A DNA stretch of 64,000 nucleotides from Planctomycetota bacterium (GTDB lineage: Bacteria; Planctomycetota; Planctomycetia; Pirellulales; Pirellulaceae), in contig JAFLCP010000001.1 in NCBI GenBank assembly GCA_017303505.1, positions 1 through 64,000 on the forward strand, given 5' to 3'. Position numbers and translations under genes: made by a program. The notes below the pieces were generated by a model. The model was not told where the DNA came from, did no database searches, and saw nothing but the letters and a program-made list of their open reading frames with translations. Positions within the stretch are counted from its first letter, which is position 1, and the number at the start of each line of letters is the position of its first letter. Below are positions 7,970-17,101 of the stretch, piece after piece.

Positions 7970-8338
7970 GTGTTAGAGATCATTGATCAATTTCGCCAAG
8001 GCCAGTTTTCAGCCGACGAGTGCATCGATCGCATCGAAACAGCACTCAAATGTCGCCCTCAACTCGAACAACTTGCTATCGAGATGGGCTTCCTCAACAT
8101 GAAGCAGATGCGTCGCTTGCTTCAACTTCAAGATCAAAGCCATCTCTCGTTCGAACGCATTGCCATCCGCGAAGGCTTTTTAACCGAGCAGCAAATCGGA
8201 CTCATTATGCTTGAGCAACACACTCGCATGATGGCTCAATTGCATTATGGACAAGTTCATGCTGCCACAGCTTGCTTGTCCGCAATTCCTACGATGAACC
8301 TTGGCGGAGAAGCTCGCATCCCCGCTTTGGCCCGTTAA
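7970..8338 (+). CDS. Small protein with GspE-N/MshEN-like repeats
   Basis: This 122-residue soluble protein contains two successive short units, LAIEMGFLNMKQMRRLLQLQ and IAIREGFLTEQQIGLIMLEQ. These follow the pattern of N-terminal repeats in type II secretion and type IV pilus ATPases (L..G.ls..ql..al..Q). No ATPase domain is present, so this is a stand-alone small domain whose function is unknown. The GTG start at 7970 is supported by GGGAGA six to seven bases upstream. The frame is open further upstream but that part is unlike a protein. Nucleotide-second-messenger binding is known for some MshEN domains; applying it here is inference only. Confidence 0.6.
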   Translation: MLEIIDQFRQGQFSADECIDRIETALKCRPQLEQLAIEMGFLNMKQMRRLLQLQDQSHLSFERIAIREGFLTEQQIGLIMLEQHTRMMAQLHYGQVHAATACLSAIPTMNLGGEARIPALAR

Positions 8339-8372
8339 ATTCAAGAATAGTCGTTACACAAACCACTTCATG

Positions 8373-8416
8373 AAAAAAGGTTGCCTCCGCAGCACAGCGA
8401 AGACAACCTTTTTTTG
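8373..8416. terminator. Bidirectional terminator hairpin
   Basis: An A run followed by GGTTGCCTCCGC pairs imperfectly (two mismatches) with GCGAAGACAACC, followed by a T run. It sits between the convergent genes ending at 8338 and 8444 and can serve both. Confidence 0.7.
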
Positions 8417-8443
8417 TTCTAGAACGAATTGCCTACCCTTCAA

Positions 8444-10084
8444 TTATTTGGCGGCATCAATCCACAAGATTCGATGATCAGTCACCACCTTACCTTTCGG
8501 ATCCGTGGCTTGGATCTCGATTTTGTAGCCACCAGGCTTAAGTCCGGCTGGCAACTTTCCTTTCCAAATATGATTGCTCAACTGTGGGCTAGGAAGAGTG
8601 CGGCCCGGTGGAGGTGTTGGAGCCTTTTCCAATTCTTTCAGCCGGCTGAAATAGGGATCTGCCATGCGACCATTCTCCATCACAACCCACGGCATATCGG
8701 AGGTCAGTCGCATTTCGACTTTCCATTTTTCCGAAGCACCAAAAACGTTAGCAACAACCGTAGTGGCTTCCACTTCATTTGTAGCAACCCGTTCTGGAGC
8801 ATCGATCAGCATCTGATAACTTGCAGGCCGGCTCGCTCCACGAAACTCAATGTCATAGTTCGTGCCGTCGAATGTGAAGATGGAATAGCCATTCGGCCCA
8901 CCATCGCTCATCGTAGCGTGTGGAATACCGCGTTCATCCGCCGTACCACTCCACCAACTACCGCAGACCGTTACATTGATCACATGATGATGAGGCTCAG
9001 GTCCCATCCAGCCATCTTCTTTGCCAATGAACACATGCTCCATGTAATGTGTATGTGCCGAAATGCTCAATGCAAACGGTCGTTTTTCGATAAGTCGATA
9101 CAACTCTTGTCGATCCTCGACTTCGATCAACGGAATATGCATCATCAATACGACCAATTGATTTTCAGGGATCATGGCCAAGTCGTTACGAATGAACTCC
9201 ATCTGCTTCTTCCCTAACCCAGCCGTATACTTTCCTTTTTGCCCATCTTTGGGACCGTGCCAAGTCACATCGTCGACCACCATGAAATGCACCGTTCCAT
9301 GATCAAAACTGTAATACGATGGCCCGTAGATACTCTCAAACGTCTCATCGGAATGCTCATCGTCCGCAGCATCGTAATTCATATCGTGATTGCCGAGCAC
9401 GTTGTACCAAGGAATATCGATCAGAGCGATCGCTTGATTCAACGGCTTCATCACCGAAAGATCATCAAATACGATGTCTCCCAAGGTAACCCCAAACGAT
9501 GCTCCATGTGCATTCTCGGCAATCACTTGTTCCACCACATCGTGCGCAATGTACTCAACTTCTTTGATATCTCGCGGTTGAGTGTCGCCGAAGAACAAGG
9601 CCTTAAACGAATCTGGCTCGGCCTGAGGCGTCAATGGAAAATCGATCGATGCAGGCAATGGACCAGTGGGCATCACGCCTGGGAACCGCGAATCGGGTGA
9701 GCCTTTCGGCTTGTGAATGTAATAGAACTTCGGAAGCTTATGCTCAGTAAGCGGAGTCATCCAATTGCGTGGCTTGATGACAAATACAATCGTGTCATCG
9801 GTAACCGGCAACGTATATTTCCCTTGGGCATCGGTCTTCACGATTTGTCGACCGTTTGAGACCTTGATATCGGCTAGCCCTTCTTCACCTTCGTCACGCT
9901 TCTGATTGCCATTGCGATCATGAAAGACAAAGCCGGTCGCAGTACCAGTGACCTTATCATCACCATCGGCATGCTCATGTCCTTCATGGGCCACAGCCGG
10001 ATTCAGCGACAAGCAACCAACTAACGCGAACAATACAACACGGAAAAACTCAAGGCTCTTTTTCAAAGCTATGCTCCACAACAT
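8444..10084 (-). CDS. Secreted calcineurin-like metallophosphoesterase
   Basis: This 546-residue exported protein starts with a signal peptide (FFRVVLFALVGCLSLNPAVA) and a short His-rich stretch HEGHEHADGDD. Residues about 45-125 form an SdrD-B/MPPE-N-like beta domain (GFVFHDRNGNQKRDEGEEGL). The dinuclear metal core follows with FFGDTQP, LGDIVFDD, GNHDMNYD, MMHIPLI and SAHTHYMEHVF; the first block reads DxQ rather than DxH. The C-terminal part resembles the calcineurin-C domain. It probably hydrolyses a phosphoester outside the cytoplasm; the substrate is unknown. The ATG at 10084 lacks a ribosome-binding site, while a TTG at 10066 has GGAG seven bases upstream and gives the neat signal MKKSLEFF, so it may be the true start. 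Confidence 0.85.
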   Translation of the reverse strand: MLWSIALKKSLEFFRVVLFALVGCLSLNPAVAHEGHEHADGDDKVTGTATGFVFHDRNGNQKRDEGEEGLADIKVSNGRQIVKTDAQGKYTLPVTDDTIVFVIKPRNWMTPLTEHKLPKFYYIHKPKGSPDSRFPGVMPTGPLPASIDFPLTPQAEPDSFKALFFGDTQPRDIKEVEYIAHDVVEQVIAENAHGASFGVTLGDIVFDDLSVMKPLNQAIALIDIPWYNVLGNHDMNYDAADDEHSDETFESIYGPSYYSFDHGTVHFMVVDDVTWHGPKDGQKGKYTAGLGKKQMEFIRNDLAMIPENQLVVLMMHIPLIEVEDRQELYRLIEKRPFALSISAHTHYMEHVFIGKEDGWMGPEPHHHVINVTVCGSWWSGTADERGIPHATMSDGGPNGYSIFTFDGTNYDIEFRGASRPASYQMLIDAPERVATNEVEATTVVANVFGASEKWKVEMRLTSDMPWVVMENGRMADPYFSRLKELEKAPTPPPGRTLPSPQLSNHIWKGKLPAGLKPGGYKIEIQATDPKGKVVTDHRILWIDAAK

Positions 10085-10435
10085 GGGCAGGAAAATCTAT
10101 GGTGGGAAAACACGAAGAAGCTGTTCCTTAGAAAACAATCTTCGAGGCAGGCCTCCATAGTATAACCAACATCCCGCCATTAAACTCCTTTGAAACGAAG
10201 TTCCGATGAAGGCTCGGTTAAGACCCTGCGATCTCCAAAGCCGCCTCAAACGATTCATGCGTTCACGGTGCATGGGCAAGGTCGCCAATTTCGTGGGCGA
10301 ACTAATGTGCTCCTTTTTTCGCATTTTTTCTCCAATACATAGAACTTCTATGTATCCAGCGGTCGTATTGCTGAAAAAGTGTCCATTTCCGCTCGATTTC
10401 CGCCGTGCCTCCGTTTCTCGAAGAGTTGGCAACTT
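10085..10435. promoter_or_regulatory. Divergent intergenic region before padR
   Basis: These 351 bases separate the phosphoesterase gene from the padR operon. The main feature is the palindrome at 10335-10355. Open frames on both strands here lack ribosome-binding sites and any family signature and were not called. Confidence 0.5.
10335..10355. promoter_or_regulatory. Palindromic operator candidate (PadR)
   Basis: Perfect 10-base arms ATACATAGAA and TTCTATGTAT flank a single C. The palindrome lies about 80 bases before the padR start. PadR regulators usually bind AT-rich dyads near their own promoter, so autoregulation is a reasonable inference. Confidence 0.6.
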
Positions 10436-10780
10436 ATGGCCGAATTGTCCAAAGATTTTATCGCTGCCTCAGCAACCCCGCTCATCTTGACCATTCTGAA
10501 TCAAGGGGACAGCTACGGTTACGCCATCATCCAACGGGTCAATGAGCTGACTCGTGGTGAATTGGAATGGACCGATGGCATGCTTTACCCCATCCTGCAT
10601 CGGCTCGAAAAACAAAAGCTGATTGAATCGTATTGGGGGAAAGCCGAAAGTGGTCGCAAACGAAAATATTATCGCCTGAAAAAACACGGTTCCGCAGAAT
10701 TGATTCGCTTGCGAGACAACTGGAAGCGCATCCACGTGATTCTGGATAGCGTTCGGGAGTTGCGTCCATGTTCGACCTAA
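10436..10780 (+). CDS. PadR family transcriptional regulator
   Basis: This 114-residue winged-helix protein has the classic PadR N-terminal pattern: TPLILTILNQGDSYGYAIIQ, then EWTDGMLYPILHRLEKQKLI, then GRKRKYYRLKKHG, the beta wing. The short C-terminal helix (ELIRLRDNWKRIHVILDSV) makes the dimer interface of the small PadR-s2 type. The start at 10436 (MAELSKDF) was chosen because homology begins there; the upstream frame is unlike a protein. It overlaps the next gene by 13 bases and leads a three-gene operon. The palindrome at 10335-10355 is a likely binding site. Confidence 0.9.
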   Translation: MAELSKDFIAASATPLILTILNQGDSYGYAIIQRVNELTRGELEWTDGMLYPILHRLEKQKLIESYWGKAESGRKRKYYRLKKHGSAELIRLRDNWKRIHVILDSVRELRPCST

Positions 10781-11145
10781 ATCGCGAAGTTTCTCTATTG
10801 GCTCGTAAGGCGTGTGGGAGTTGGTTTTCTCGTCGCGCCTATCAAGCGGAGATAGAAGATTATCTCCACTGTGTTATCGAAGAACATGTCGCCAATGGGT
10901 CAACGCAAGAAGCGGCCTTTGAAATCGCTCGCAAACAATTGGGTTCCATCGAATCATTGCGCGGCGAGCTGGAGCAGTCGAGCCGTCCGACATTCTCTTG
11001 GGCAGCATCGAAGAAACTTGCCTTCAGCGCAACGGCCGCTCTGTTGATAGGCGGATTAATCCTAAGACTGGGACTTTCTTCCGGCTGGACGATGTCCCAT
11101 GTACTCGCTTTTGTGTCAGCCACCTTGAAGTGGATTACATTTTGA
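10768..11145 (+). CDS. Small membrane protein paired with PadR (permease-prefix-like)
   Basis: The 125-residue protein has an N-terminal cytoplasmic helical part (EIEDYLHCVIEEHVANGSTQEAAFEIARKQLG) resembling the permease-prefix domain often found beside PadR regulators. One hydrophobic segment follows around residues 85-105, with a second weaker one at the end. The start overlaps padR, which implies translational coupling. The role is unknown; it may link PadR to a membrane signal or be the remnant of a larger permease. Confidence 0.65.
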   Translation: MFDLNREVSLLARKACGSWFSRRAYQAEIEDYLHCVIEEHVANGSTQEAAFEIARKQLGSIESLRGELEQSSRPTFSWAASKKLAFSATAALLIGGLILRLGLSSGWTMSHVLAFVSATLKWITF

Positions 11146-11162
11146 ACCCTTTGGAATACTCC

Positions 11163-12551
11163 ATGAGAACACGTTTCATTCCCATCCTGTTAGGCGTCTT
11201 GTTCCTACATTCAATTTCTGTTGCGACTGCCAATGATGAGCCGTTGCCACGCCGCGCCGTCTTGGGCTTAGCCTTTTCGCCGGTCCCGCCAAGTTATGCG
11301 AAGACTCACAAACTTGACGAGGGTGTTGGCATTTTGGCAACCGATGTGGTTCCAGAGAAAACGGCCGCGAGTGCGGGAATTCAAAAGGACGACATCATCA
11401 TTGCGCTCGATGGCAAACCTCTCCTTTTCAAAGATACGCCGTCCCGCGTCCGCGAACTGATTGCAGGAAAACAATTTACCGTCAGCGTCATTCGCAAGGA
11501 TGAGAAGCTCGAACTAACCGGCACTGTTACTGAGAAAACTCGCGACCCAGGCAATGCCAACTACGAGGTCCTTTACCAACATATCACCAGCAACGGCCAG
11601 CGCATGCGAACGATCATCACGCGGCCACGCAAAGCGGGAAAGTACCCTGGCTTCATGTTCATTCAAGGCTTTTCTCCCGTATCGTATGACTTTACGTTAG
11701 AAGGCTCGAAAGGTGATGTTACAACCCTCAACGGTCCTTTGCTGTACGAATTCGCGAACTCGAACTTTGTGACGATTCGCGTCGAGAAACCTGGCGTAGG
11801 CGATAGTGAAGGGGGCCCATTTGCCGACCTCGACTTTACCACTGAAATCGACATCTATCGCCAAGCCTTAAAGCAACTCAAAGAGATGCCTGAAGTGGAC
11901 ACGAATAACGTCTTCATTTTTGGGCATAGTATGGGTGGTGCCTTTGGTCCTATCATTGCCTCCGAGAACCCCGTCCGTGGAATCGCCGTATATGGCGCCG
12001 CATCTCGCACATGGTACGAATATCTTTTGGACACACTTCGATACCAAGGCTTGGTGGCCGGCGACAACTACGAAAACACGGACGAACGCGTGAGATTGGG
12101 TTCGCGTGCTCTCGCGTTGGTGTTCCTAGAAAACAAATCACCGGAAGAGGTCAACAAATCCCACCCAGAACTCAAACCGTTGATCGATGCCTTGTTCCCC
12201 AATGGCCAGTTCAACGGTAAATCGCTCGAGTTCTGGCGACAACTAGGACAGGAGAACATGCCCAGCTATTGGACTCAATGCAACGCCCATGTCCTTGCGG
12301 TACGTGGTGCCAGCGATTTTGTGACCTACGATGTCGACCACAAACTGATTGCCGACATCGTCAATCGTGAAAAACCTGATACAGCCCGCAGCCTCACGCT
12401 GCCTGATTCGGATCATCTCTTTCACAAACACGCTACAGAGCCAGATAGCATGAAAGCGATGCAAAAGGGTGAATATAACTTGGCATTTGCCACGCTGATG
12501 AAGGCGTGGATACAGGAAGTCATGGACAAAACATCCAAGAAAGGAAGCTAG
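11163..12551 (+). CDS. Secreted PDZ / alpha-beta hydrolase
   Basis: This 462-residue protein has a signal peptide (RFIPILLGVLFLHSISVATA). Residues about 45-125 form a PDZ domain (GVGILATDVVPEKTAASAGI, KDDIIIALDGKPL). A peptidase-S9/S15-like alpha-beta hydrolase domain follows with the nucleophile elbow FGHSMGGA (Ser about 258), an acid in RGASDFVTYD, and a likely catalytic His in LPDSDHLFHKH. Coupling a PDZ domain to the hydrolase suggests peptide or C-terminus recognition. The ATG at 11163 is 17 bases after the preceding gene. Its stop codon shares the palindrome CTAG with the stop of the convergent gene at 12548. The natural substrate cannot be told. Confidence 0.83.
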   Translation: MRTRFIPILLGVLFLHSISVATANDEPLPRRAVLGLAFSPVPPSYAKTHKLDEGVGILATDVVPEKTAASAGIQKDDIIIALDGKPLLFKDTPSRVRELIAGKQFTVSVIRKDEKLELTGTVTEKTRDPGNANYEVLYQHITSNGQRMRTIITRPRKAGKYPGFMFIQGFSPVSYDFTLEGSKGDVTTLNGPLLYEFANSNFVTIRVEKPGVGDSEGGPFADLDFTTEIDIYRQALKQLKEMPEVDTNNVFIFGHSMGGAFGPIIASENPVRGIAVYGAASRTWYEYLLDTLRYQGLVAGDNYENTDERVRLGSRALALVFLENKSPEEVNKSHPELKPLIDALFPNGQFNGKSLEFWRQLGQENMPSYWTQCNAHVLAVRGASDFVTYDVDHKLIADIVNREKPDTARSLTLPDSDHLFHKHATEPDSMKAMQKGEYNLAFATLMKAWIQEVMDKTSKKGS

Positions 12552-13351
12552 ACGCCCGCTTTCTTTTTCGCCTTGTTCATCAACTTGACAAACTCTTTGT
12601 CATTTAGGTATTCGGGGCGATACTGCACAATTTCATCGTAAGCCTTACTCGCTTCCAGAAAACGCTTTTGCTTGGTCAATGCTTCGGCCATCAAATAGAG
12701 GATGTTCACTCGCATGTCAGCATGTTCGGCCGCCGCTGCTACAGCGGCGGCTTGATATTCGGTGATCGCTTGATCGAGCTTTTTTTGTTCGACCAAAACA
12801 TTTGCGGCTCGCAAGTGACCTCGATAATCATTCGGACTGGCTTTTGCGGCCAATAGATAATGTTCGGCTGACTTATTCAGATCTCCATCCATCATGTAGA
12901 GGAACGCCGTAATCATCGCTTCAGCAAAGCGACATTCCGGACGATTCAATTGCTGCAGAAACTGCAAACAAAATTCCTTTTCCTTCGCTGCATACAACCA
13001 GTCCACTGCTCCTTCTAAAAACGAAAGAGCATCCGTTGGCTCGTCGTCAATATTGGGAACAAATTCTTCCCCATCCTGCAAGGCCAAGAGAGCCATGGCG
13101 GCTTGCTCTTTGATTTTGAGCGTGATTTCGTCGTGTTTGGGTGGCGGAAAGGTCAGCCCGTTGTTGCAATTACTGCAATACTTGTGAATTCGCTGATAGC
13201 TGCTGATCGGAATAACTGGAATAAAGTAAAGATGAAAGAATGACATGCCGCTCCAGCTAGTCATTTTGCTGTACTTACCACAGGTCGAACAAAAGCCGCG
13301 TTGCGTAGCTTTCTTTGCCTTGAAGTAGTAACCAGTTCCGTATATCAACAT
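12548..13351 (-). CDS. Zinc-ribbon and TPR protein
   Basis: The 267-residue protein begins with two CxxC pairs, FCSTCGKYSKM and KYCSNCNNGLTF, separated by a hydrophobic segment (SGMSFFHLYFIPVIPIS). This is the layout of a zinc-ribbon-15-type head. The C-terminal half is built of TPR-like helices (LNKSAEHYLLAAKASPNDYRG, LDQAITEYQAAAVAAAAEHA, FLEASKAYDEIVQYRPEYLN). It may act as a scaffold, but no partner is evident. ATG at 13351 is favoured over TTG at 13357 because GAGG is nine bases before it. It lies 20 bases downstream of the acetyltransferase gene and is probably cotranscribed with it. Confidence 0.7.
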   Translation of the reverse strand: MLIYGTGYYFKAKKATQRGFCSTCGKYSKMTSWSGMSFFHLYFIPVIPISSYQRIHKYCSNCNNGLTFPPPKHDEITLKIKEQAAMALLALQDGEEFVPNIDDEPTDALSFLEGAVDWLYAAKEKEFCLQFLQQLNRPECRFAEAMITAFLYMMDGDLNKSAEHYLLAAKASPNDYRGHLRAANVLVEQKKLDQAITEYQAAAVAAAAEHADMRVNILYLMAEALTKQKRFLEASKAYDEIVQYRPEYLNDKEFVKLMNKAKKKAGV

Positions 13352-13371
13352 GAGCAATGTCCTCTAATCGA

Positions 13372-13815
13372 TTATGTGCGAGGAAAGATCCAAGCGCTTT
13401 CGTGTTTTGTCATTCCAATCTTGCCGTAATACTCTCTCGCAGCAGGCGCGGCCAACAAAACCAACATGGTCTGCAGCCCGGCGGCTTGATGCGTTCTCCG
13501 CACCAGTTCTCCCCCAGCCCCACTTCGTTGATATGTTATATCCACTGCTAAGTCTGAAAGATAAGTACAATAACTAAAATCTGTGATGGCACGCGAGACC
13601 CCTACTAATAATCCAGCAGTATTTCGCGCAGTTACAATTAAGGCAGCGTTCCGCAACATTCCCTCAATCACTTCAGGCTTATCGACCGGTCGACGCTCAG
13701 ATAAAGTCGATCGCACCAAAACGTCGACAAATTCCGCAGCCGACAAATCGGGCTCCAAGAAGCATTCGAGTTTCTCGCCGCTGCGTAACTCGATTTCCCC
13801 CAATGACTTCCGCAT
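13372..13815 (-). CDS. GNAT family N-acetyltransferase
   Basis: This 147-residue protein shows the GNAT fold: [20 protein letters not shown] (strands 3-4), the acetyl-CoA loop [17 protein letters not shown] (R/QxxGxG/A type) and the C-terminal [16 protein letters not shown]. The start at 13815 ([15 protein letters not shown]) was chosen because AAGGA lies seven to eight bases before the ATG. The substrate is unknown. It probably forms an operon with the zinc-ribbon/TPR gene. Confidence 0.82.
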   Translation of the reverse strand: MRKSLGEIELRSGEKLECFLEPDLSAAEFVDVLVRSTLSERRPVDKPEVIEGMLRNAALIVTARNTAGLLVGVSRAITDFSYCTYLSDLAVDITYQRSGAGGELVRRTHQAAGLQTMLVLLAAPAAREYYGKIGMTKHESAWIFPRT

Positions 13816-14007
13816 TTTCTTTTCCTTCCACGTACGGTTTTTCGCCGCGTCTTGTTTTGGCCTATGAAAAGCTGTCTTGCCGACCGCTACATCACCCATA
13901 TTTGGGGAAAATGATTCCCTGCTCTAGTGAACCATGTTAAGATGGAGGTCCCGCCGCAACGGTTCATGTCCCACCATTTCTTCTTCGGCTTCAACTCCGT
14001 TTGATTC

Positions 14008-17000
14008 ATGCGTCCACCCATTTTTTTCCGTGCAGTTCGGTACTTGGTTGCAATGCTTTGGCTGTTATTGGCAGTCAATATCCATTCCGAATGCGTATTC
14101 GGCCAAGAACCTGCTGCGAACGAGGTCCCTGCTGAGAACGCAATCTCCGAACGCCCCGATTCCAATGCCGAGCAACTTGATCCAGTTCAAGTTGCCTTCT
14201 TCGAAGACAACGTTTTACCTATTCTTAAAGAACGCTGTTTCTCCTGTCACTCCCATGACCAAGAAATTAGTGGCAACTTAGCACTCGATTTCGCCAGCGG
14301 TTGGAAGGTCGGTGGTGACCGAGGACCGGCTATTGTCCCAGGAAAACCAGAAAACAGTTTGTTGCTGCAAGCGGTTCGCGGTGAAATCGCAGATCTCAAA
14401 ATGCCACCGGAAGAATCGTTATCCCCGGAACAAATCTCCACGCTCCAACAATGGATTACTCAAGGCGCCATTGATCCTCGCGCCGCACGAGCCGAAACAA
14501 CTGCCACCGAACCTTGGTGGTCTTACCTTCCCATACATGCTGTCACTCCACCTACGTCGGACGTTAACGCTCAACATCCTATCGACGCTTTCCTAAATCA
14601 GAAGATTCACGAAGCGGGATTAACCACCAATCCTATTGTTGAGCGACGCACTCTTTTGCGCCGCCTCATGATTGACTTGCATGGTGTCGTTCCAACCTCA
14701 GAAGAGCTGATCGCATTTCAGAACGACAACGCACCGGATGCCTATGAACGAGTAGTCGACCGTCTGCTCGCCTCACCTCATTATGGTGAACGCTGGGCTC
14801 GTCATTGGTTTGATTGGATTCACTTTGCGGATACGCATGGCTTTGAGCATGATGTGATTCGAATCCATGCTTGGCCTTATCGCGATTATGTCATTCAATC
14901 GCTCAACGCAGATACACCTTGGGATCGATGGGTCCGAGAGCAATTGGCAGCCGACGCATTTTTCCCCAACCGAACGGATCTCATTCCGGCTCTCGGTTTT
15001 TTAGCTGCAGGCCCTTGGGATCATAGCACAGCGGCCACAGCTCAAACCACGTTTGACTATATCGATCGCGACGAAATGGTGACACAAGTATCTTCGGTAC
15101 TTTTGAGTTCGACCGTACACTGCTCTCGTTGTCACAATCACAAGTTCGACCCCATTCCCCAGAGCGATTATTATGCGATGCAAGCGGTATTCGCGGGTGT
15201 GGGACGGGGAAACGTCCCCTTTGATCGAGACGTCACTGTAGGAGCTCGTCGGCAAGCAGCCCGCAAATTGCAGCAAGCCGCCGAAGCGCGTGATGCGAGC
15301 CAACTATTAACTATCACTGTGCAAAAGATGGTCGCTGATTGGGAACAACGCAATCAACAGCAACGGACTCAATGGGCACCGCTGCTTGAGGATATGGTTC
15401 TGGCGCTCGAAGGAACGGAAATCAAAGTCCTCGACGATCATGTTGTGTTGGCGACCGGTCCGCGTCCCGCAACAGAAACCTGTATCGTTACAGGCCATAC
15501 CGATCTCAGCTCAGTAACCGGTATTCGTTTGCAAGTTTTTCGCGATGACTCCTTTCCCATGGGCGGTCCAGGTCGCAACGACAATGGAAACCTGCACCTG
15601 AATGAATTCATCGTCGAACATCTTAAAGAAGGTTCAGCGACACCGGTCCGAGTTCCCATCTCACAAGCGATGGCTGACTTTGATCAAACAGGCTGGACGA
15701 TTGCGCACGCGATCGATGGAAACCCGAGTACCGCTTGGGGCATTTTCCCAGAAGTAGGCAAAGATCACACGGCCGTTTTTCAATTTGCTACACCGCTCAC
15801 GTTAGGCCCTAAAGACAAACTCATTGTTCAACTTCGACAGCTGCATGGTGGCTTTCATACGATTGGTAAATTTCGGTTAACACTCTCCTCGGACAATAAT
15901 CCTCAGCAGACTCTTTTGCCTCAAGAAGTCATTGATGCCCTGGCCATTCCGCGCGATCAACGGAGCGATGTAGAGCAATTATCGCTTGCTGCCTTTGTCG
16001 CCAAACAGCAGGCCATCGAAGTACTCAACTCGCTTCCTTCTCCTAGTTACGTTTACGCCACCGCTCCGCAATTCGAATCGTTGACAGAGAGTCCTTTCTA
16101 TGCACCTTGGACAACACCCAAGAAAGTTCATCTTCTGAAACGTGGTGACATCGCGAAGCCAGCAGATGAAGCGGTGCCTGGTGTTATGTCTTGCCTAACC
16201 CACGCGCCAAGCCGATTCCAAAGCGAGACAATCCAAAACGAAGCACAACGGAGAATGGAACTTGCGCGATGGGTCACTCACTCGGACAATCCACTTTTTT
16301 GGCGCAGCATCGTAAATCGATTGTGGCAACATCATTTCGGTCGAGGACTTGTCGATACTCCTAACGATTTTGGACGGATGGGTTCTGTGCCCTCTCATCC
16401 AGAACTGCTGGACTGGTTGGCAAATGAACTTAGAGATAGTGGTGGCTCACTGAAACACATCCATCGACTTATTGTGACCAGCGAGGCTTATCGGCGCAGT
16501 TCCGAATTGCGGCCCGAAGTTTCATCCGTTGATCCGGATAATAGGTTGATTTGGCGAGGACCATCGGGACGACTTGATGCAGAAACATTCCGCGATTCGT
16601 TGCTCTATCTTGCCCGTTCTCTCGATCAGCAAACAGGTGGACCAGCAGCTCAATGGTTCAAGCTTGGCCCAGGAATTCAGATCACGCCATCGGTGGACTA
16701 CACCAATTTTGATTGGTCACAACCTGTTGCCCATCGCCGCACAATTTACCGATTTGTTTATCGTGGGATTCAAGATCCATTTATGGAAGCTCTCGATTTC
16801 CCCGATGCCGCGCAACTCACTCCGATACGAACACCGTCGGCCTCGCCGTTACAAGCTCTGGCGTTATGGAATCATGACTTTGTTCTTTATGCGGCGAACG
16901 AAATCGCCACCTATTGCCGTCGCCAACAAGCAGACGATCCTGTCGGTTGTGCATTCAGAACTTTATTTCTGCGCGAACCGACAGAGCAAGAACGCTTAAA

Positions 17001-17085
17001 GGCAAATGAATTTACCGCCCAACATGATTTAGCTGCGTTGATACGAGTGCTCATCAACAGCAACGAATTCCTGACTTTCCGTTGA
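14008..17085 (+). CDS. Planctomycete cytochrome c with DUF1549 and DUF1553 (PSD1 family)
   Basis: This 1025-residue exported protein is typical of planctomycetes. A signal segment is followed by a heme-c-like motif CFSCHSHD near residue 77 and LKMPPEESLSPEQISTLQQW, the planctomycete cytochrome domain. DUF1549 follows around residues 190-400 (RLLASPHYGERWARHWFD) and contains a second CxxCH in CSRCHNHKFDPIP near residue 372. DUF1553 occupies the C-terminus (NPLFWRSIVNRLWQHHFGRG, NDFGRMGSVPSHPELLDWLA). It is followed 16 bases later by its usual partner, a DUF1501 gene. The family is thought to take part in polymer or sulfated-sugar breakdown, but no biochemistry defines it. Confidence 0.9.
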   Translation: MRPPIFFRAVRYLVAMLWLLLAVNIHSECVFGQEPAANEVPAENAISERPDSNAEQLDPVQVAFFEDNVLPILKERCFSCHSHDQEISGNLALDFASGWKVGGDRGPAIVPGKPENSLLLQAVRGEIADLKMPPEESLSPEQISTLQQWITQGAIDPRAARAETTATEPWWSYLPIHAVTPPTSDVNAQHPIDAFLNQKIHEAGLTTNPIVERRTLLRRLMIDLHGVVPTSEELIAFQNDNAPDAYERVVDRLLASPHYGERWARHWFDWIHFADTHGFEHDVIRIHAWPYRDYVIQSLNADTPWDRWVREQLAADAFFPNRTDLIPALGFLAAGPWDHSTAATAQTTFDYIDRDEMVTQVSSVLLSSTVHCSRCHNHKFDPIPQSDYYAMQAVFAGVGRGNVPFDRDVTVGARRQAARKLQQAAEARDASQLLTITVQKMVADWEQRNQQQRTQWAPLLEDMVLALEGTEIKVLDDHVVLATGPRPATETCIVTGHTDLSSVTGIRLQVFRDDSFPMGGPGRNDNGNLHLNEFIVEHLKEGSATPVRVPISQAMADFDQTGWTIAHAIDGNPSTAWGIFPEVGKDHTAVFQFATPLTLGPKDKLIVQLRQLHGGFHTIGKFRLTLSSDNNPQQTLLPQEVIDALAIPRDQRSDVEQLSLAAFVAKQQAIEVLNSLPSPSYVYATAPQFESLTESPFYAPWTTPKKVHLLKRGDIAKPADEAVPGVMSCLTHAPSRFQSETIQNEAQRRMELARWVTHSDNPLFWRSIVNRLWQHHFGRGLVDTPNDFGRMGSVPSHPELLDWLANELRDSGGSLKHIHRLIVTSEAYRRSSELRPEVSSVDPDNRLIWRGPSGRLDAETFRDSLLYLARSLDQQTGGPAAQWFKLGPGIQITPSVDYTNFDWSQPVAHRRTIYRFVYRGIQDPFMEALDFPDAAQLTPIRTPSASPLQALALWNHDFVLYAANEIATYCRRQQADDPVGCAFRTLFLREPTEQERLKANEFTAQHDLAALIRVLINSNEFLTFR

Positions 17086-17101
17086 ACTGAGTTGCCAAGC
17101 C

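Noticed and set aside
10097..10432. Open frame of about 111 codons upstream of padR, minus strand
   Set aside because: It covers the palindrome and promoter region, lacks a ribosome-binding site and has a low-complexity, unprotein-like sequence.
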